From Hypericum androsaemum (lineage: Eukaryota > Streptophyta > Magnoliopsida > Malpighiales > Hypericaceae), in contig OZ023181.1 in NCBI GenBank assembly GCA_963995505.1, forward strand, positions 17,852,221 through 17,916,220: a stretch of DNA of 64,000 bases, given 5' to 3'. The position numbers and the translations under genes were made by a program. This document shows, piece by piece, positions 45,531 to 58,049 of the stretch; within the stretch, counting starts at the first letter, position 1, and each line of letters starts with the position of its first letter. The notes under the pieces were generated by a model, which was not told the DNA's origin, made no database searches, and saw only the letters and a program-made list of their open reading frames with translations.

Positions 45531-48500
45531 TTTGATCCCCTCCGCTAATAAAGAATTCCGGTTAATTCTCCTTCTAATCTCTTCTTCGTTTTCTAGTTAC
45601 AGGTTCAAATTTCCAAAAAGGGAAGGGAAGATCGGAGCAGTTGAGCTCGCGACAGCTCATCGGTCGGTTTCCCGTTGTAGAGTAGAGACGCCGGCCGGGG
45701 AGGAATAGAACAGAAAAGGAGAATGCGGGCCGATGATTGGGCCTTTAACGGGCTTCTGGAAGTTATTAATTTCTGCCCATTAGGTTGGCCCAATTTTCAA
45801 ACCCTAAATTCAATACACCCCCACCCCACCCATTTGTTTTGGTTGAAGGTACTAATAGCAAAATGTGCTTGTCTTTTTCTTTTAGATAAATATTTTACAC
45901 TTTGAACTCTGAATCTTTATCAAATCGTCTTACAACAGTTGTAATAGGCTTTTTTTTTGTGCCAAAATGTGCTTGTCTGAAATCTGAATTCAAGATGGCT
46001 TTTTCAAGTTTGGATAAGGATAATAAAATTATATAATTGAATATTCAAAATGTCAAATTTGGATACGCCTCATTATATTGACGCCAATTGTTAATATATA
46101 TTTAGATTTGGATACTAAAAAATCTCTTTAAATAGTTAGAATTTAGAGGCTTTATGAGTACATAGATTTTTCAAACTTAGAAATCGGGTCCAACAATTTT
46201 TTCGGTTTCATTGTGGTACAAAATTGATTGAGCTAAAGTTGGTAAACTAAAGAATATTGTATACTATTTAATTATGAATGAAAGTGGCACGATCTTATCC
46301 GATCTTGCTTGTATCTACTCTTTGCACCATTCTTTTGCTCCCCTCTCCAATTGAATACTTTTTGTCTAGACAAAGAAACCCAATGAGGTGGTCCTTGAGA
46401 AAGAAAAAAAAGAAGATGAGGATGTGGGAGAATATCCATAGAAGAAGATGGACCATGTAACAGTGGAGATCACCGCTAGTAGAAGTCCTATTGTGATACC
46501 ATTTATAACGAACCTGTGATCTAATCTATTGTCTCTGCATACTAACACTAGTATTCTTTAGCGTATTTTGTTCTCACTCACACGCACATTGAGAAATTTT
46601 TCAATGGGTCGCCTATCGTGAAATTATTACAGCCTCGCATGTTTGCCAAAAAAGAATTTGCACATTGATGATATGGAGAATAATATCATACCACTTTAGT
46701 ATTTCTTAACATATTTTAAACGGGTATTACATCCACAACAGGAACATTAAAACATCAACGGGTGTTAACTAGTCTTGAACGTGGTTCATTAACCGACAGT
46801 TCTGATTAATGAAATATTACTAAATTTTTAGATAGCTTTCATTATGATATGAAAAATAAAATTCTACAATTTAATCATTATAGTAAATGGTGTTAAGGAA
46901 ACTAACACCTACAATAGCTAAACAAAACATAATGCAGAATAATCTCTAGTAATTTTCGTAATTTTTTATAAGTGGATGTGATATTGTATTGCGTTTAAAG
47001 AAATCAAAATTGCGCTTAAATCTTTTCAAGAGAATAACAATTTAGGAAACTACACCTTCCGGTTTGGGCAACCCGACGGTGGGGGACGACAGGGCATACC
47101 TACAACAAACGGGTCCATGCTCATGATAGGCATTAAAGCGTATCCATTCAATATAAAAATAATGTACAGCTCACTTGAATTCGAAACTTAGTTGAAAGTT
47201 GTTCTAATTTAATGGTAGTACTGTGTTTAAATTTTAAAAATACATTGGTATTTAACTGTGATAAAGAGAATTTGAATTTTATTTATCACTGAACATATTT
47301 TATTATGGACTAATCGATTCAATAAATATAATTTAGAAAAAAAAAATTCTAAAGGGAAAACAAAAGATGGAAGAGAATATGATGTGTACAAGGGACCATT
47401 GCAACTTGGCTCTCAAACAAAGGAGTTGGGCTCTCTATTTGCCTTCATCTACTTCTTCCATGTTCTAAAAAATTTAATTGAATTTCCCTAAAACGAAAAA
47501 ATTGAATTTCTTTTTCACTCCCCCGCTATCTATGTCCAGATTTTTGGATACATGACAATTGACATCCTCCGTCAATGAATGTGGTGAAAATGACTATACG
47601 GTACACACAAGGTATCTAGTCTATTTTGCTATTCAATTCTTTATCAAATTTCTAAAACATTCTACCCTTTACTCAAGTAAAAAACTAGACAAAAAATGCT
47701 GCTAATTAACTCGTAACTTGTTACATCAATAATTATACTCGTTAAAAATTGAACCTTGATCCTCTATTAATACTTCTAGGCTTTATCTCATTAGGCCAAA
47801 TATTTATGGTGTTGATAATAAATTTCCATAGGAATATTAGAAAAGAAATTTGAACTCAGTTGAATTAGTTGTTCAAGAATTACCACTAAGATGATGTTGT
47901 GAAAAGAAGAAAAATAAAATAGAAAATAGGGGTTAGAAAATTAATATGTTTGTTTGGTAGAAAGAAAATTAATATGTTAGAGCTTGGAGAAAAAGAAGAT
48001 CAGATTTTGGATGATTGAAAAGAGAAGACAAAAAAATAGAGAAGGGATAAATTGTCCTCATGTGTGAGCGGTGAAAAAAGTCCAAACTATATAGACTAAA
48101 CCACATATTTTTATAAAGGTTACAAACCCCTTTTTTTGGGTAAATGAGCGGTATATTAAAATCTTTCAAACTTATAAAGTGTACGAAACCGCCACCTAGG
48201 ATTATAAGTTGTTCACCTACTTAAAGTTGTACAAGAAAAATATTTACAACTAAACAAAATCACACCTAGACTCCAAAATAAGAATCAGATCTTGGTGATG
48301 AAAACTTTTGCACAATCGATCAGGTAAGCTATTCTTGAGTGTGATAGAAAATAGAATGAAAGAGAAACTCACCGGTACATAAAATGTTCTCAAATAAATT
48401 AATTTTAAATTGCTATTTTTCGACCATTAGAAATATGAATTACATACAAAAATATTACACCTTTACATGGAAAACGAATCCTCGAAAACAAATCTTATAA

Positions 48501-50441
48501 ATTATTAACCAAAATAAATAAATAATTTTCAAATAGCTATTTTCCAACTAGTATAGTTCGACCTTTATGGTGTAGATTTTTATTCTCAAACATATGGTTA
48601 TCTTTTATTTTCCTCCACTTACAAAAAAAATCTTTGTTTTCGTCTCTTTAAAGCTTCTCGGAGAACACGAGGGTATCTACATTTTAATTTCTTAAAGAAC
48701 GTAGAGGTGGGAGGGTATACCGTTTGGTCCAATGGTCCAAGCAACTGGCAAACTGTCCTACAAGTTTTTTTTACAACTGGCAAACTGTCCTACAACTTGT
48801 AGGGTATCTACAAGTATTTTTTTTTTGTTTTTTTCCCTTCTAAAAAAAAACTGGCAAACTGTCCTATTCTTTCCTATTCCCCTAAATGATTGGTTTTTTT
48901 TGGTAGAACCTAAATGATTGGATTGATCGAACAGGAAACACTTGCATTTACTATTTTGCCGAAGCTACAATTTAATATGTACAACTAATTTGAATAATTT
49001 TTCATATGAACATATGTTGATGAATTATGGCTTTTGGAACAAAAATTTCTTGAACTCTTTGAAAATCTATAAATAGATAAAAGTTTTTGACATAATTCAT
49101 ACAATTTCATCTATCAGGATTGAACCATAGATTTTATTAAAATTAACAACGCCTTGTGCCGTCAGGCTACGTGTCATTTTTGCATAATCCATACCAATTC
49201 ATTTTTCTATTTCTTTCTTCTTCTCCTCTATTTGTTCATCAACATAAAAATATTTTACATGTAGTTTAGGTAAATTTCTAAGAATTACTATTTAGAAATT
49301 TGATAATTCTTGAGCATTTCTATAATTGTAATTACTGAAACTCATTAGCAACATAAAGTAGAGCAAATGATATTTTAAGGAAAATTATTACTAATCACGG
49401 TTCAAGAAAATAAGTTCGTAAATTTTTAACATTATTAGTTTTTATTCTTTTTTATAAGTAAAGTATCATTCACCTTATAAAAATTCTACCACGGAGGCCG
49501 TACCCAAAGTACCAGATAAAACATATCAGACGTTAAGCGATAATATGCGATATTTGAGTACGTAAACAAGATAACTCAAAAAAAAATCAAAAACCAAAAG
49601 CACTCCAAAGTAACATCTGAACAAACGACCAAGTAAATCACGGAGAGTTAAAAGGCCAAAAAAAACTCCGACCTAGAAGTGGGGAACGGACATCCCTTAG
49701 TTCCACCTAGAAGTAAAAGACAACTTTAGGCCCATCATTATCCTTAGTTTGAGAGTTTCAACTTTGGCTCGAAGATTATTCGTGTTTCATTGAATTTGTC
49801 AAACATGTCAAGTTATGGTGCTCACTACCTAGCGAGTTAAATTACTTCGTGGCATTCTACGTCAGCTCAATTTTTGGTTTTGAGCTAATAACATTTAAAT
49901 CTCCCTCAATTTCTATTCACATGTACTATTGTATATATTTTGGTATAAGTTTATAAGATTAAATATTTACTAATTTATATAGTTTCCAAAAATATAAGGT
50001 ACTAATAGATGTACCAGTTTTATGTCCCTTTTAATAATTATAGTATGCTGTATCATCAATTTCAAGTGTAAAATACTTATTTTTTAGTGTTACAATGCGC
50101 AAAGTTCTCTTACTACAAACCTTATGAATTTAAGAATATTGTCACTAAATAAAATTCAATACCTGACTATGAATTCATAGGACTTTAAAAAGTGATTTAC
50201 TAATTGGCGTCAAATATTGTTGTGTACCGGGGTTTGTAGCCAATAATAATGTAGCATAATTCTCGAGTTTCCCTTCCCAATAGTTGCCGAAGAAGCGGAT
50301 CTTAGTCCTCGTTAAAAGCGAACACGCATCATTTCTTTTATAAATGCGTCCGTTTGAACGTTCGCCGTACCCAATGGCTGAAATTATCAAACAATCATCG
50401 GCAAATTGACTTTCTAGTTTCCCACGGTCCACTTTCCCTCC
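45531..50441. other. AT-rich intergenic DNA
   Basis: The first about 200 bp upstream of the TWD40-1 relic may be its former 5' UTR and promoter. The rest is AT-rich and shows only short frames without family motifs, for example at 46278-46460, 47969-48169 and 50175-50480. No RNA gene was found. Confidence 0.45.
48742..48866. repeat. Three copies of an 18-23 bp motif
   Basis: CAACTGGCAAACTGTCCTAC occurs at about 48743 and 48774, and its core AACTGGCAAACTGTCCTA again at about 48849. The copies are separated by T-rich runs. The function is unknown; it may be a simple local duplication. Confidence 0.7.
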
Positions 50442-50622
50442 GGTTTTGGATTGAATTGGGATAACATAAAAGTTGTCCATACAGAGAAAATTTTATTTGA
50501 ACCATCAGATTTCATTAAAAATTGTGTCTACAGATCTGAAAATCATCAAAAACCGTGTCATATAGGTCCAAAACTTTGATCCATTTCAGTGGGGATAAGT
50601 CTTGTCTTCACTGAATCCAACC
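50442..50622. mobile_element. MITE (copy 2)
   Basis: It begins GGTTTTGGATTGAATT and ends CTGAATCCAACC. It aligns along its length with 21467-21647: AACATAAAAGT, CATCAGATTTCATTAAAAAT and CCATTTCAGTGGGGA occur in order in both. Its target duplication is no longer clear. Confidence 0.7.
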
Positions 50623-52000
50623 CCCTTCTCTCCGAGATAAAAAGCGGCATTAAAAACCGAACCAAACTGAGGAAATAAATTTAAATTTTACGATATTAAG
50701 AAAGTTCTTCTATCTCTAACCGGGAAAGTCACCGAGCATGATTACATTTATAATTCAGAGAAGAGAGGAGTTCGATTTCTTTCTTTTTGTGATGATAAAT
50801 GATCTATTTAATTTAGTAGTTAGAGTATTGCTCTCCGAATCAGATATTAGGTATAAAATTAGATATCAAATATGAGATAATCTACTCATTTATTTTTTTT
50901 GCACATTGTTTCTCCAATAAATTCTAACAATACTCGACTCTGAAAAATATATTTTGCCAAAAAAATAACAAACTTTTCCCCTCGTGCTTGATAATTGCAC
51001 TCTCCAACCCCTTAAACCAAGTGATCATGTCATTAAATAATTAAGATTATAGGATGTCGTCGGGATTTTCGTATAATTTAGCAGGTATAGTCTAATTACT
51101 TACAAAAAAAGGTAGAGTAATTGAGTAAGCTATTTATTTGGTTCAGTTTAACTCATAGCAAAAGTTACCTGGGGAGCTTGAACGTGGCTCGTTGATAGAG
51201 TATGTTCACAATCGCTGGCGAAACAGATTAATAGCAGAAAGTAAAAAAGCAGATTTTTAGTAGATAGAAGATAGCATATTGAAGAATATATTTTGTAAAA
51301 TCAACTAGCAGATAGTAAATTCAAATTAGTAGATTATATATTTTGGTTAAATTTTATTATTAATTTTAAAATTAAGCTTAAATAAAATAAAATAAATTAT
51401 TTACTTAAATTAAAATAGTAATAACTTAATATTACTTATTTTGGTTAAATTGACGTCTCAACAATTGAAGAACTTAGTTATTTACTATATTTATGAAATT
51501 TATTTTTGAGAGATATTAGTTTTGAAATTTTTTTGTTTGAAATTTTTTTATATAATATAATTAATATCAAATTTTTTGATAGAATAAAAATAATAATATC
51601 ATGTAATGTCATATATACTGAATAATTTTATTTTTATTTACGAACATACGCATACTTTAAAATATATTGTGAATGAGAAAAAATTATTAGTTAATTTTGT
51701 ATTTATTCTTTTTGATATTTTTAAAATATTTATTACAATTTTTTTATCCGATAGTACTATTAAAAATTTTATTCTCCAAAAATATTTTATGTTCAGTTAG
51801 ATCACTTTTGGAATAAAAAAATAGATATCATTAATATTTTATACTCCTCTAATATTTTTCTTCAATAAAGGCAAGTCAATCATTAAAGAACATTATATTA
51901 CACCTTTGGAGGATACATTGTCCTTGGTTCTTACGTGGTAAATATATGATTTATACGATATATATATATACATATATATTTATACGATATATATATATAC

Positions 52001-52073
<73 letters not shown>

Positions 52074-52118
52074 TATAAGAGAGAGCCTATCTAGCTAGAA
52101 ATCGTTAAGTGGGTGAAG
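50623..52118. other. AT-rich intergenic DNA and promoter region of the SDR gene
   Basis: No gene is seen. The last stretch holds a long TA-repeat array and a short leader GAGAGAGCC before the ATG at 52119. Confidence 0.45.
51957..52069. repeat. (TA)n-rich array with TATACGATATATATATA sub-repeats
   Basis: Two copies of TTTATACGATATATATATACATATATA are followed by about 25 TA units. It ends about 50 bp upstream of the SDR start codon, so it may affect promoter structure. It is also prone to length error in assembly. Confidence 0.9.
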
Positions 52119-54648
52119 ATGAGGAGCATGGCGAGTTCTTCTTCTTCCAAAGGCATCGCCGCTATTGTTGGCGTCGGCCCGAAGCTTGGCCGCTCCGTCG
52201 CTCGCAAGTTCGCCCACGAAGGCTACACCGTCGCCATCCTCGCCCGCGACTTAGGTACCAAACCTTTCATCTTATGACCCGACAGTTGTGGACTTTATTA
52301 GAGATTAAAAAAATATTTCACTCTCTTCTTCCAAGTTCTTAAAAATGTTTTTGAGTTGTAATCAATACTACCCCATATCAATTATCATACACCTCTTCGA
52401 AGGAATAACCGAAATTTTCGTATCCAACTCAAAATCTTAAAACGCACAGAGAGGTTGTCGAGATTCGCGGACGAGATAGCGCGGGAAGAGAAGGCGCAGG
52501 TGTTTGCAATAAGAATAGACTGCTCGGAGGCGAGAAGCGTAAGGGAGGCATTCGAAGGAGTACTATCTCTTGGGTTCGTGGAAGTCCTCGTCTACAATGC
52601 GTACCAGCCTTCCTCCCTCAACCCCACCAACTTCACCGACATCCCTTTCGCCTCCTTCGACAAGTCCCTCGCCGTCTCTTCCTCCGGCGCCTTCCTCTGT
52701 GCCCAACAGGTACATAAATATGACTCGGTGTATTAGAGATTATTAAATTTTTATCATTTAATTAATTTCCAATGTTATAACCTTTTCTTGTTGTTTATTC
52801 TGTTTGTTTGGCCGGAAAAAATTTGGTCGATCTTTTTTGGGGTCAAGATGACTTCTCATATCTTTTACGGATTTTTGTTTCCACCCTGGATAATTATATT
52901 TTCTTATTCAAATTTTTTAGTGCTTGTTTGAACTGGGGTGAAAAATTGGATAAGTTTTACAATTGGCCTCCTACTTGATTGGAATGGATAACGGAACGGA
53001 TATTTACGGATATTTAATCTCTCTCTTTTCNNNNNNNNNNNNNNNNNNNNNNNNNNNNNNNNNNNNNNNNNNNNNNNNNNNNNNNNNNNNNNNNNNNNNN
53101 NNNNNNNNNNNNNNNNNNNNNNNNNNNNNNNNNNNNNNNNNNNNNNNNNNNNNNNNNNNNNNNNNNNNNNNNNNNNNNNNNNNNNNNNNNNNNNNNNNNN
53201 NNNNNNNNNNNNNNNNNNNNNNNNNNNNNNTTAAACTCGAGATCTCTTGGTTAAACTAAGACAATTTCTTTTCAGTTGATCAAAGTGCTAGTTGCTTAAA
53301 ACAAATGTTGATTTTAGCTTACTAGAGTGATAATGATTTTTGTCATCTGCAATCCAAATTATGTTACAAGCATTGTGAATTTAATTATTCATGAATTTAT
53401 CATTATGTATATAAAGGGCCTTATGTACATTTCTTTTTTAAGTGGAAGATTTATGCTTTGTTGGGTTTTATGAATTTTGAATCCTACCATCTTGGATCTG
53501 GAATTTTCTTCTGTAATTAGTTTTATTATATTTATTGTTTAATGTATAATTTCATGCACTTAAACAAATAAATAAATGTGGCTTTAAATTTGATATGCGA
53601 GGTTAGGTTTTACCTGGGATGGTGGAAAGAGGGAAGGGGACAATTCTATTTACAGGCTGCGCAGCTTCCTTAACTGGCAATGCCGGCTTCTCTGAACTAT
53701 GTAAGAGAGAGAGGAAGACCAGCCATAATTGAATCTTTCCAAATAAAAATATCAGAAAAAGTTGAAGATTCCCACTTTTTATTAGAGCTTCTCCTATGTT
53801 CCTCTGGGTTAAATTCTTTGTCCTTTTCTTGTGTTTGTGTGGATAAAATAAAATTGGACAGGCTGTGGAAAGTTTGCTTTGAGAGCTCTGTCACAGTGCT
53901 TGGCCAGGGAGTTCCAACCATTGGGCGTCCACATTGCTCATGTTATCATCGATGGTGTCATTGGCCCACCAAGGTCGGTACTCTATTTTTAACCTCTCGC
54001 ATTTACAATCGAACATTTTCGAGTTTTATTTTGGAGGTAACTCTGCCAATAATATCTTTACGATAATAAGATCTCTACACCCTTGTAAATTTTGCCACTT
54101 GATTCATGTCTAGAAGTCTTTTTCTCTTGACTAGTAAAATTGTATGAATTAGTACGAGATGAAATTCTCCTATACGGTTCTCGGAAAGGAGTCCTTCCTA
54201 GTTTTTCCTATTTCAATAAAGTCTATGATTGGTTTGAAAAATATCTCGAGATTCAGGCGATTGCAAATAAAATAACTAGTAAATATGTCCCTCTGCATGT
54301 CAGTCGTGCTAATGAATAGAATTGCATCTGCTCGGGTTTGAAGGAAATTATTTCATGTCATTTTGCAGGGGACCATCAAGCTGGCAGAGTGCACCAGCTG
54401 GGGGGCAGCAACGACAACAGCTACAACCACCGATCAACCAGCAACAGCAGCACAGCACTAGTGGAGGTGGAGATGCAAGTGCGAGCGTGAGTGCGAGTGT
54501 GGAGACGACGATGATGATGTCAGCGATGGACCCGGACACGCTGGCTCACACCTACTGGCACTTGCATGTTCAGGACCGGTGCGCCTGGTCCCAGGAGATA
54601 GACCTCCGGGCGTCCTATTCCAATCCCATCTTTAGATTCTACCAATAA
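52119..54648 (+). CDS. Atypical short-chain dehydrogenase/reductase (SDR)
   Basis: Five exons keep frame: 52119-52254, 52450-52709, 53607-53700, 53862-53973 and 54369-54648, giving 293 aa. The nucleotide-binding motif is near the N terminus ([19 protein letters not shown], then [11 protein letters not shown]), with a glycine pattern looser than the classical TGxxxGx[10 protein letters not shown] replaces the NNAG motif. The active-site strand reads [11 protein letters not shown], followed by [20 protein letters not shown], where the Lys is kept but the Tyr four residues before it is absent. [13 protein letters not shown] and a Gln/Ser-rich, low-complexity insert precede the conserved tail [19 protein letters not shown]. 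These features match a plant SDR group like Arabidopsis At3g01980. The substrate is unknown. Intron 2 holds the 200-N gap and intron 4 a plastid insert, neither of which removes an exon. Confidence 0.88.
53031..53230. other. Assembly gap (200 N)
   Basis: A run of exactly 200 N lies in intron 2 of the SDR gene. The exons on either side join in frame and without a family gap ([14 protein letters not shown]), so probably no coding sequence is lost. A frame spanning the N run is an artefact. Confidence 0.98.
54130..54303 (+). other. petB: Nuclear plastid DNA (NUPT): petB intron end and exon 2 start
   Basis: Within intron 4 of the SDR gene, 54220-54300 translates [27 protein letters not shown]. 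This is the conserved N-terminal part of chloroplast cytochrome b6 (petB exon 2), with a few changes. Directly upstream, ACGAGATGAAATTCTCCTATACGG with TTCTCGGAAAGGAGT resembles the domain V hairpin of the petB group II intron. The order intron end then exon 2 is that of the plastid gene, so a plastid DNA fragment was inserted. It is a dead fragment. The left boundary is approximate. Confidence 0.85.
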
Positions 54649-56940
54649 TTATCAGTTCCCTCGATGACCCACAAGTCATTTTCCTCTACTTGTTTCCTGA
54701 TCATTATGAACCAAATTTGGGCCGTGATGAGGGATCTAATAGGACCACTTTTAGCCACCATTTGTGTTATATATTCTTGTTGTGCAGTACATGTCTTATA
54801 GGTAAGCATTATTGGCCGATCCCTTTGATTCCATATGGGGAAGGCATTGTAATCAATCAGCTCTCTGTTCTCTTATTGTTTGAGTGGAAATTAATGTATT
54901 AAAGGTGATTATGTGTTATTGGTGTTATTAGTTCCAATATGCACGTGGTACCAGACACATACTGAACCGACTAATCCAGTTTCGAGCCGGGTAGAATTTT
55001 AGAATGGTAGAAAAATTCTTTCAACAATTATTTACACTGATGCGTGCTTAACGGTGCAAACTCGAAACTTTCTGTGAGTATTATAGCTATTTCCACAACT
55101 GGGTAATGGCTTGGATGTGCATGTGACCTACTTTAATTGCCATGATTATGACAATTAACTTGAGGAAGTCGAGAATGCACTATCCTTTGTTCTGAACCAT
55201 TTGCCTATATTATTTTTCCAATACTTAAGACTAAAAAAGTATTGGATGAACCTTCTAGTATATTATATCCAACCTTAGAAACTTATGAATTTTTTTCAGA
55301 ATCTTTAAACCATTGCATCTTTTGGAGCCACGAACTACACAACTTCTCTCTCTAGTATATTTTTTGGTTGAATCTACTTGTTATTCTGAAGCCAAACTTA
55401 ATCGACTATTTCAGGTATAAGCCAGGTCATACCACTCACAGAAGGTAATAAAAATTTTCCAAATAAATTTTAAGATAAATGCATCCTCGGAATTTGAATT
55501 CGAGACTCTAACTAAACCGTAACGGTGGTTATGTTATCTCATGTATGGTATAGGAAATATTGTCACATAAGACACAAGTGCATGGTGGAAACATAAAACA
55601 TGGTATGATAGACAAGTTGGTGCAACATGTTGTTATAGTGCAAGCTATGTCACATCCGTTGCCACCCATATTATTGTTGCAAGTTTATCGTTAGGTGCAT
55701 CAAATACCTTCAAGATATGGTCGAATTTCATGCGTACAAAAAGCAAAAGGAGAGAAATCCCAGTTGGCAATGGGCCCATTTGGGACAAGTTTGAGCCCAC
55801 GATTGGGAAAAATGTTGCATGGATAAATATACGACTTCGTGTTCCAATTGAGGACGCACACACCATTGTCCTTGCTTTACTATTCTAGTTTCAAGCTGTA
55901 ACATATGCAACTTGCATTTGGGAAACCTTTTCAGACGAGACAAGTACATTGTATGGTAAAAAGATCTATCCCGATCGGTGAAAACTTATGCGAACGAGCG
56001 AGGAAGTCGGGAATGTAATATCTTTTAACCCGATGGTGAAAAATTCGTCTGATATTGAGATATTCACTAACCAACTAACACGACTAACGACCGACAAACT
56101 TGGTAAACAATGTGTTGTACTCGATTGAATCGCGAGGTAATTTTTGCAGTACAACTCAATTTTCGTCTTCTTGGATGAGTGAATGTGAAGATTTTCAGAA
56201 AGAGGAAAAGAAACATGGTATGACCTTTCGACTGAAGAATGGCTGACGCAAGCAGTGGCTCCCATCTGTGTGACGTTCATCAACCATTACCATGTATGGA
56301 GCCGACAGGAGTATACTGCTGTTATTTTCCAATTTGTAATCGAAGACATAGCTGTAAAATCTGATATAATATATTAAGAATGGTTACTAATGAATAGCTG
56401 CTGTTATTCGAATAACATTTGTTCGAATAGCACAAGATGACCTTCTCTAAAAAAATATAACACAAGGTGCACAAGGTACGCATGAACGGAATGAAGTTCG
56501 TGATTCCACTTTGATATAAACATTTTTTGGTTCATTCAACAACGGATTGATACTTTTTTACAAAGGCACACTATTCAAAAACATTTAAAAAGTAGTCTAC
56601 AAAATTTCTTTGACATTTTTTTAAAATTGCGAACTTTTATTGCCAAGAAAAGGAAAAATGAAAAAAGTTGTGCAAAAGACACTAACCTCTCTACTCATAA
56701 GCCGAGTAATCAAGAGGGATCTTCCGCTAGCTTGCAAGCTAAATGGAATGCTCCTAAAACCTATCCAACTTAGCTCAAGCTGACCCACACACAACTCGAG
56801 TATTCAAAGACTCACACAAAATTCGGGTAGTCAAGAGGATGATCACCAGCCAATAGGCCGATAAAACGTCAACCTACCAACTATCTTCTACCTGGCCCAC
56901 AACCCGGCCAAATAAGAGGGGCGGCCACCAACTAGCAGGC
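54649..56940. other. Intergenic DNA, no gene recognised
   Basis: It includes the 3' UTR of the SDR gene. Frames at 55645-55949 and 55966-56283 (minus) have no family motif. The 56.7-56.95 kb part is GC-richer and is probably the 3' tail of the LINE remnant that follows. Confidence 0.45.
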
Positions 56941-56949
56941 TAGAAAATG

Positions 56950-57740
56950 GTCACCATAACCCCCTGGCCTCATACAAGAGGAACACACCCACACACATAA
57001 TATATGTAGTTGCAGCTGCGGACCTCTGTAAAAAACCTTGTCGCTGTATAACCAAGTAGAAAAAACCAACGACATGAAAAAAGAAAATCAATATCTTGTT
57101 AGTAGTGCAATCCCTATGAAAAACGAAAGAAAGGCAGAGGCGACAAATCTCGTCAGATGTGCCGTAGCAAAAAATCAGGAGAGTAGCTCCACCATCTATT
57201 TTCATGCAGCTTAGAAAGAGCATCCGCCGTTGCATTTCCTTCTCTATAAATATGGGATACCAAAAGTTCCATTCCTTCCAATAGCTTTAGTACCATCTGT
57301 GGCAAGCTCAACTGCCAACAATGCCAATATTAATTTTGCGTCGAATGCATAGTCAATTCATGTATACCAATAATATTGCATCAATATTGCATTTCGTCCG
57401 GCCTCGCAATGGACACGACCATCTAACCTCCTGGATCGATGGTGCTTTACCGGGTCGGCCGTTGACCCCAAAGGCATGTAGTCTCAGTAAGTCGTCCTGC
57501 GAATTGTACATTGTCCCAATATCTAACAGCGCTACCTCTGCCACCAAGATGCGTATCGACATGAACAGTACGGTGCAGCTCCGCTTGCATTCATAAAAAA
57601 AATCCGTGCATTTCTTTCCGTCCACAATGTCCAAGTGCAGGTAACCATCGCCACTCGCCTCAGAACCTGTACTTGGCTGCACCAAAATCTTTGTGAAACT
57701 CTCACACATACAGAAAATGCAATACGAAAGCCTCATATAA
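56950..57740 (-). mobile_element. LINE remnant: linker and RNase H region
   Basis: The minus strand reads LHAFGVNGRPGKAPSIQEVR, WSCPLRGRTKCNIDA (about 57440-57365), the junction between linker and RVT_3 RNase H in plant LINEs. After an internal deletion it continues LVSHIYREGNATADALSKLH (about 57250-57190), the end of that domain. Stops follow, then a C-terminal/3' UTR-like stretch. It is broken and inactive. The MULE region begins soon after its upstream end. Confidence 0.72.
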
Positions 57741-57842
57741 TGGGTTTTTTTTCTGAATGGTGTTACTATTCACCATTTTTTGTGAAAAAAGCGTCCGATT
57801 TGAAAGTATTGCGGGGATGGTGTCCACGTGGCACGGACGCCG

Positions 57843-58020
57843 AAAAAAGTCGGATCTTGGACCAAGATCCGACTTTTTTTGTCGGATGACCAAGATCCGA
57901 CTTTTTTTGTCGGATCTTGGTCAAATCCGAAATCTGAATAGGAGATTTCGGATAACCAAGATCCGACTTTTTTTGTCGGTTCTTTAACACATTGGTCCAA
58001 GATCCGACTTTTTTTGACAA
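57843..58020. repeat. Array of palindromic CCAAGATCCGACTTTTTTTG repeats upstream of the MULE transposase
   Basis: The motif CCAAGATCCGACTTTTTT occurs in direct orientation at 57862, 57890, 57956 and 57997; the first three are followed by TGTCGG. Inverted copies AGTCGGATCTTGG (57848-57860) and GTCGGATCTTGG (57909-57920) also occur. The first inverted and first direct copies form a perfect 18-bp palindrome (57843-57860 with 57862-57879) around a single A. A second inverted pair, AATCCGAAATCT and AGATTTCGGAT, lies between copies two and three. The array ends about 20 bp before a TATA box. It may be the transposase-binding subterminal region, though a regulatory hairpin is also possible. Confidence 0.85.
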
Positions 58021-58041
58021 ATCTTGGTCGATCATATATCC

Positions 58042-58049
58042 TATATAAT
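58042..58049 (+). promoter_or_regulatory. TATA box and leader intron of the MULE transposase gene
   Basis: TATATAAT follows the palindrome array. A likely leader exon ends CAAAACCAG at 58137 (donor GTAAATTA), and an acceptor TTTGTTGTAG ends at 58579, nine bases before the ATG at 58588. This is splice-site inference. Confidence 0.5.

Noticed and set aside
52963..53259. Open frame across the N run
   Set aside because: It exists only because N codons are not stops; the region is an SDR intron.
57843..58020. CRISPR-like or satellite array
   Set aside because: Repeat spacing is irregular, the copies are inverted as well as direct, and the setting is a plant MULE promoter.
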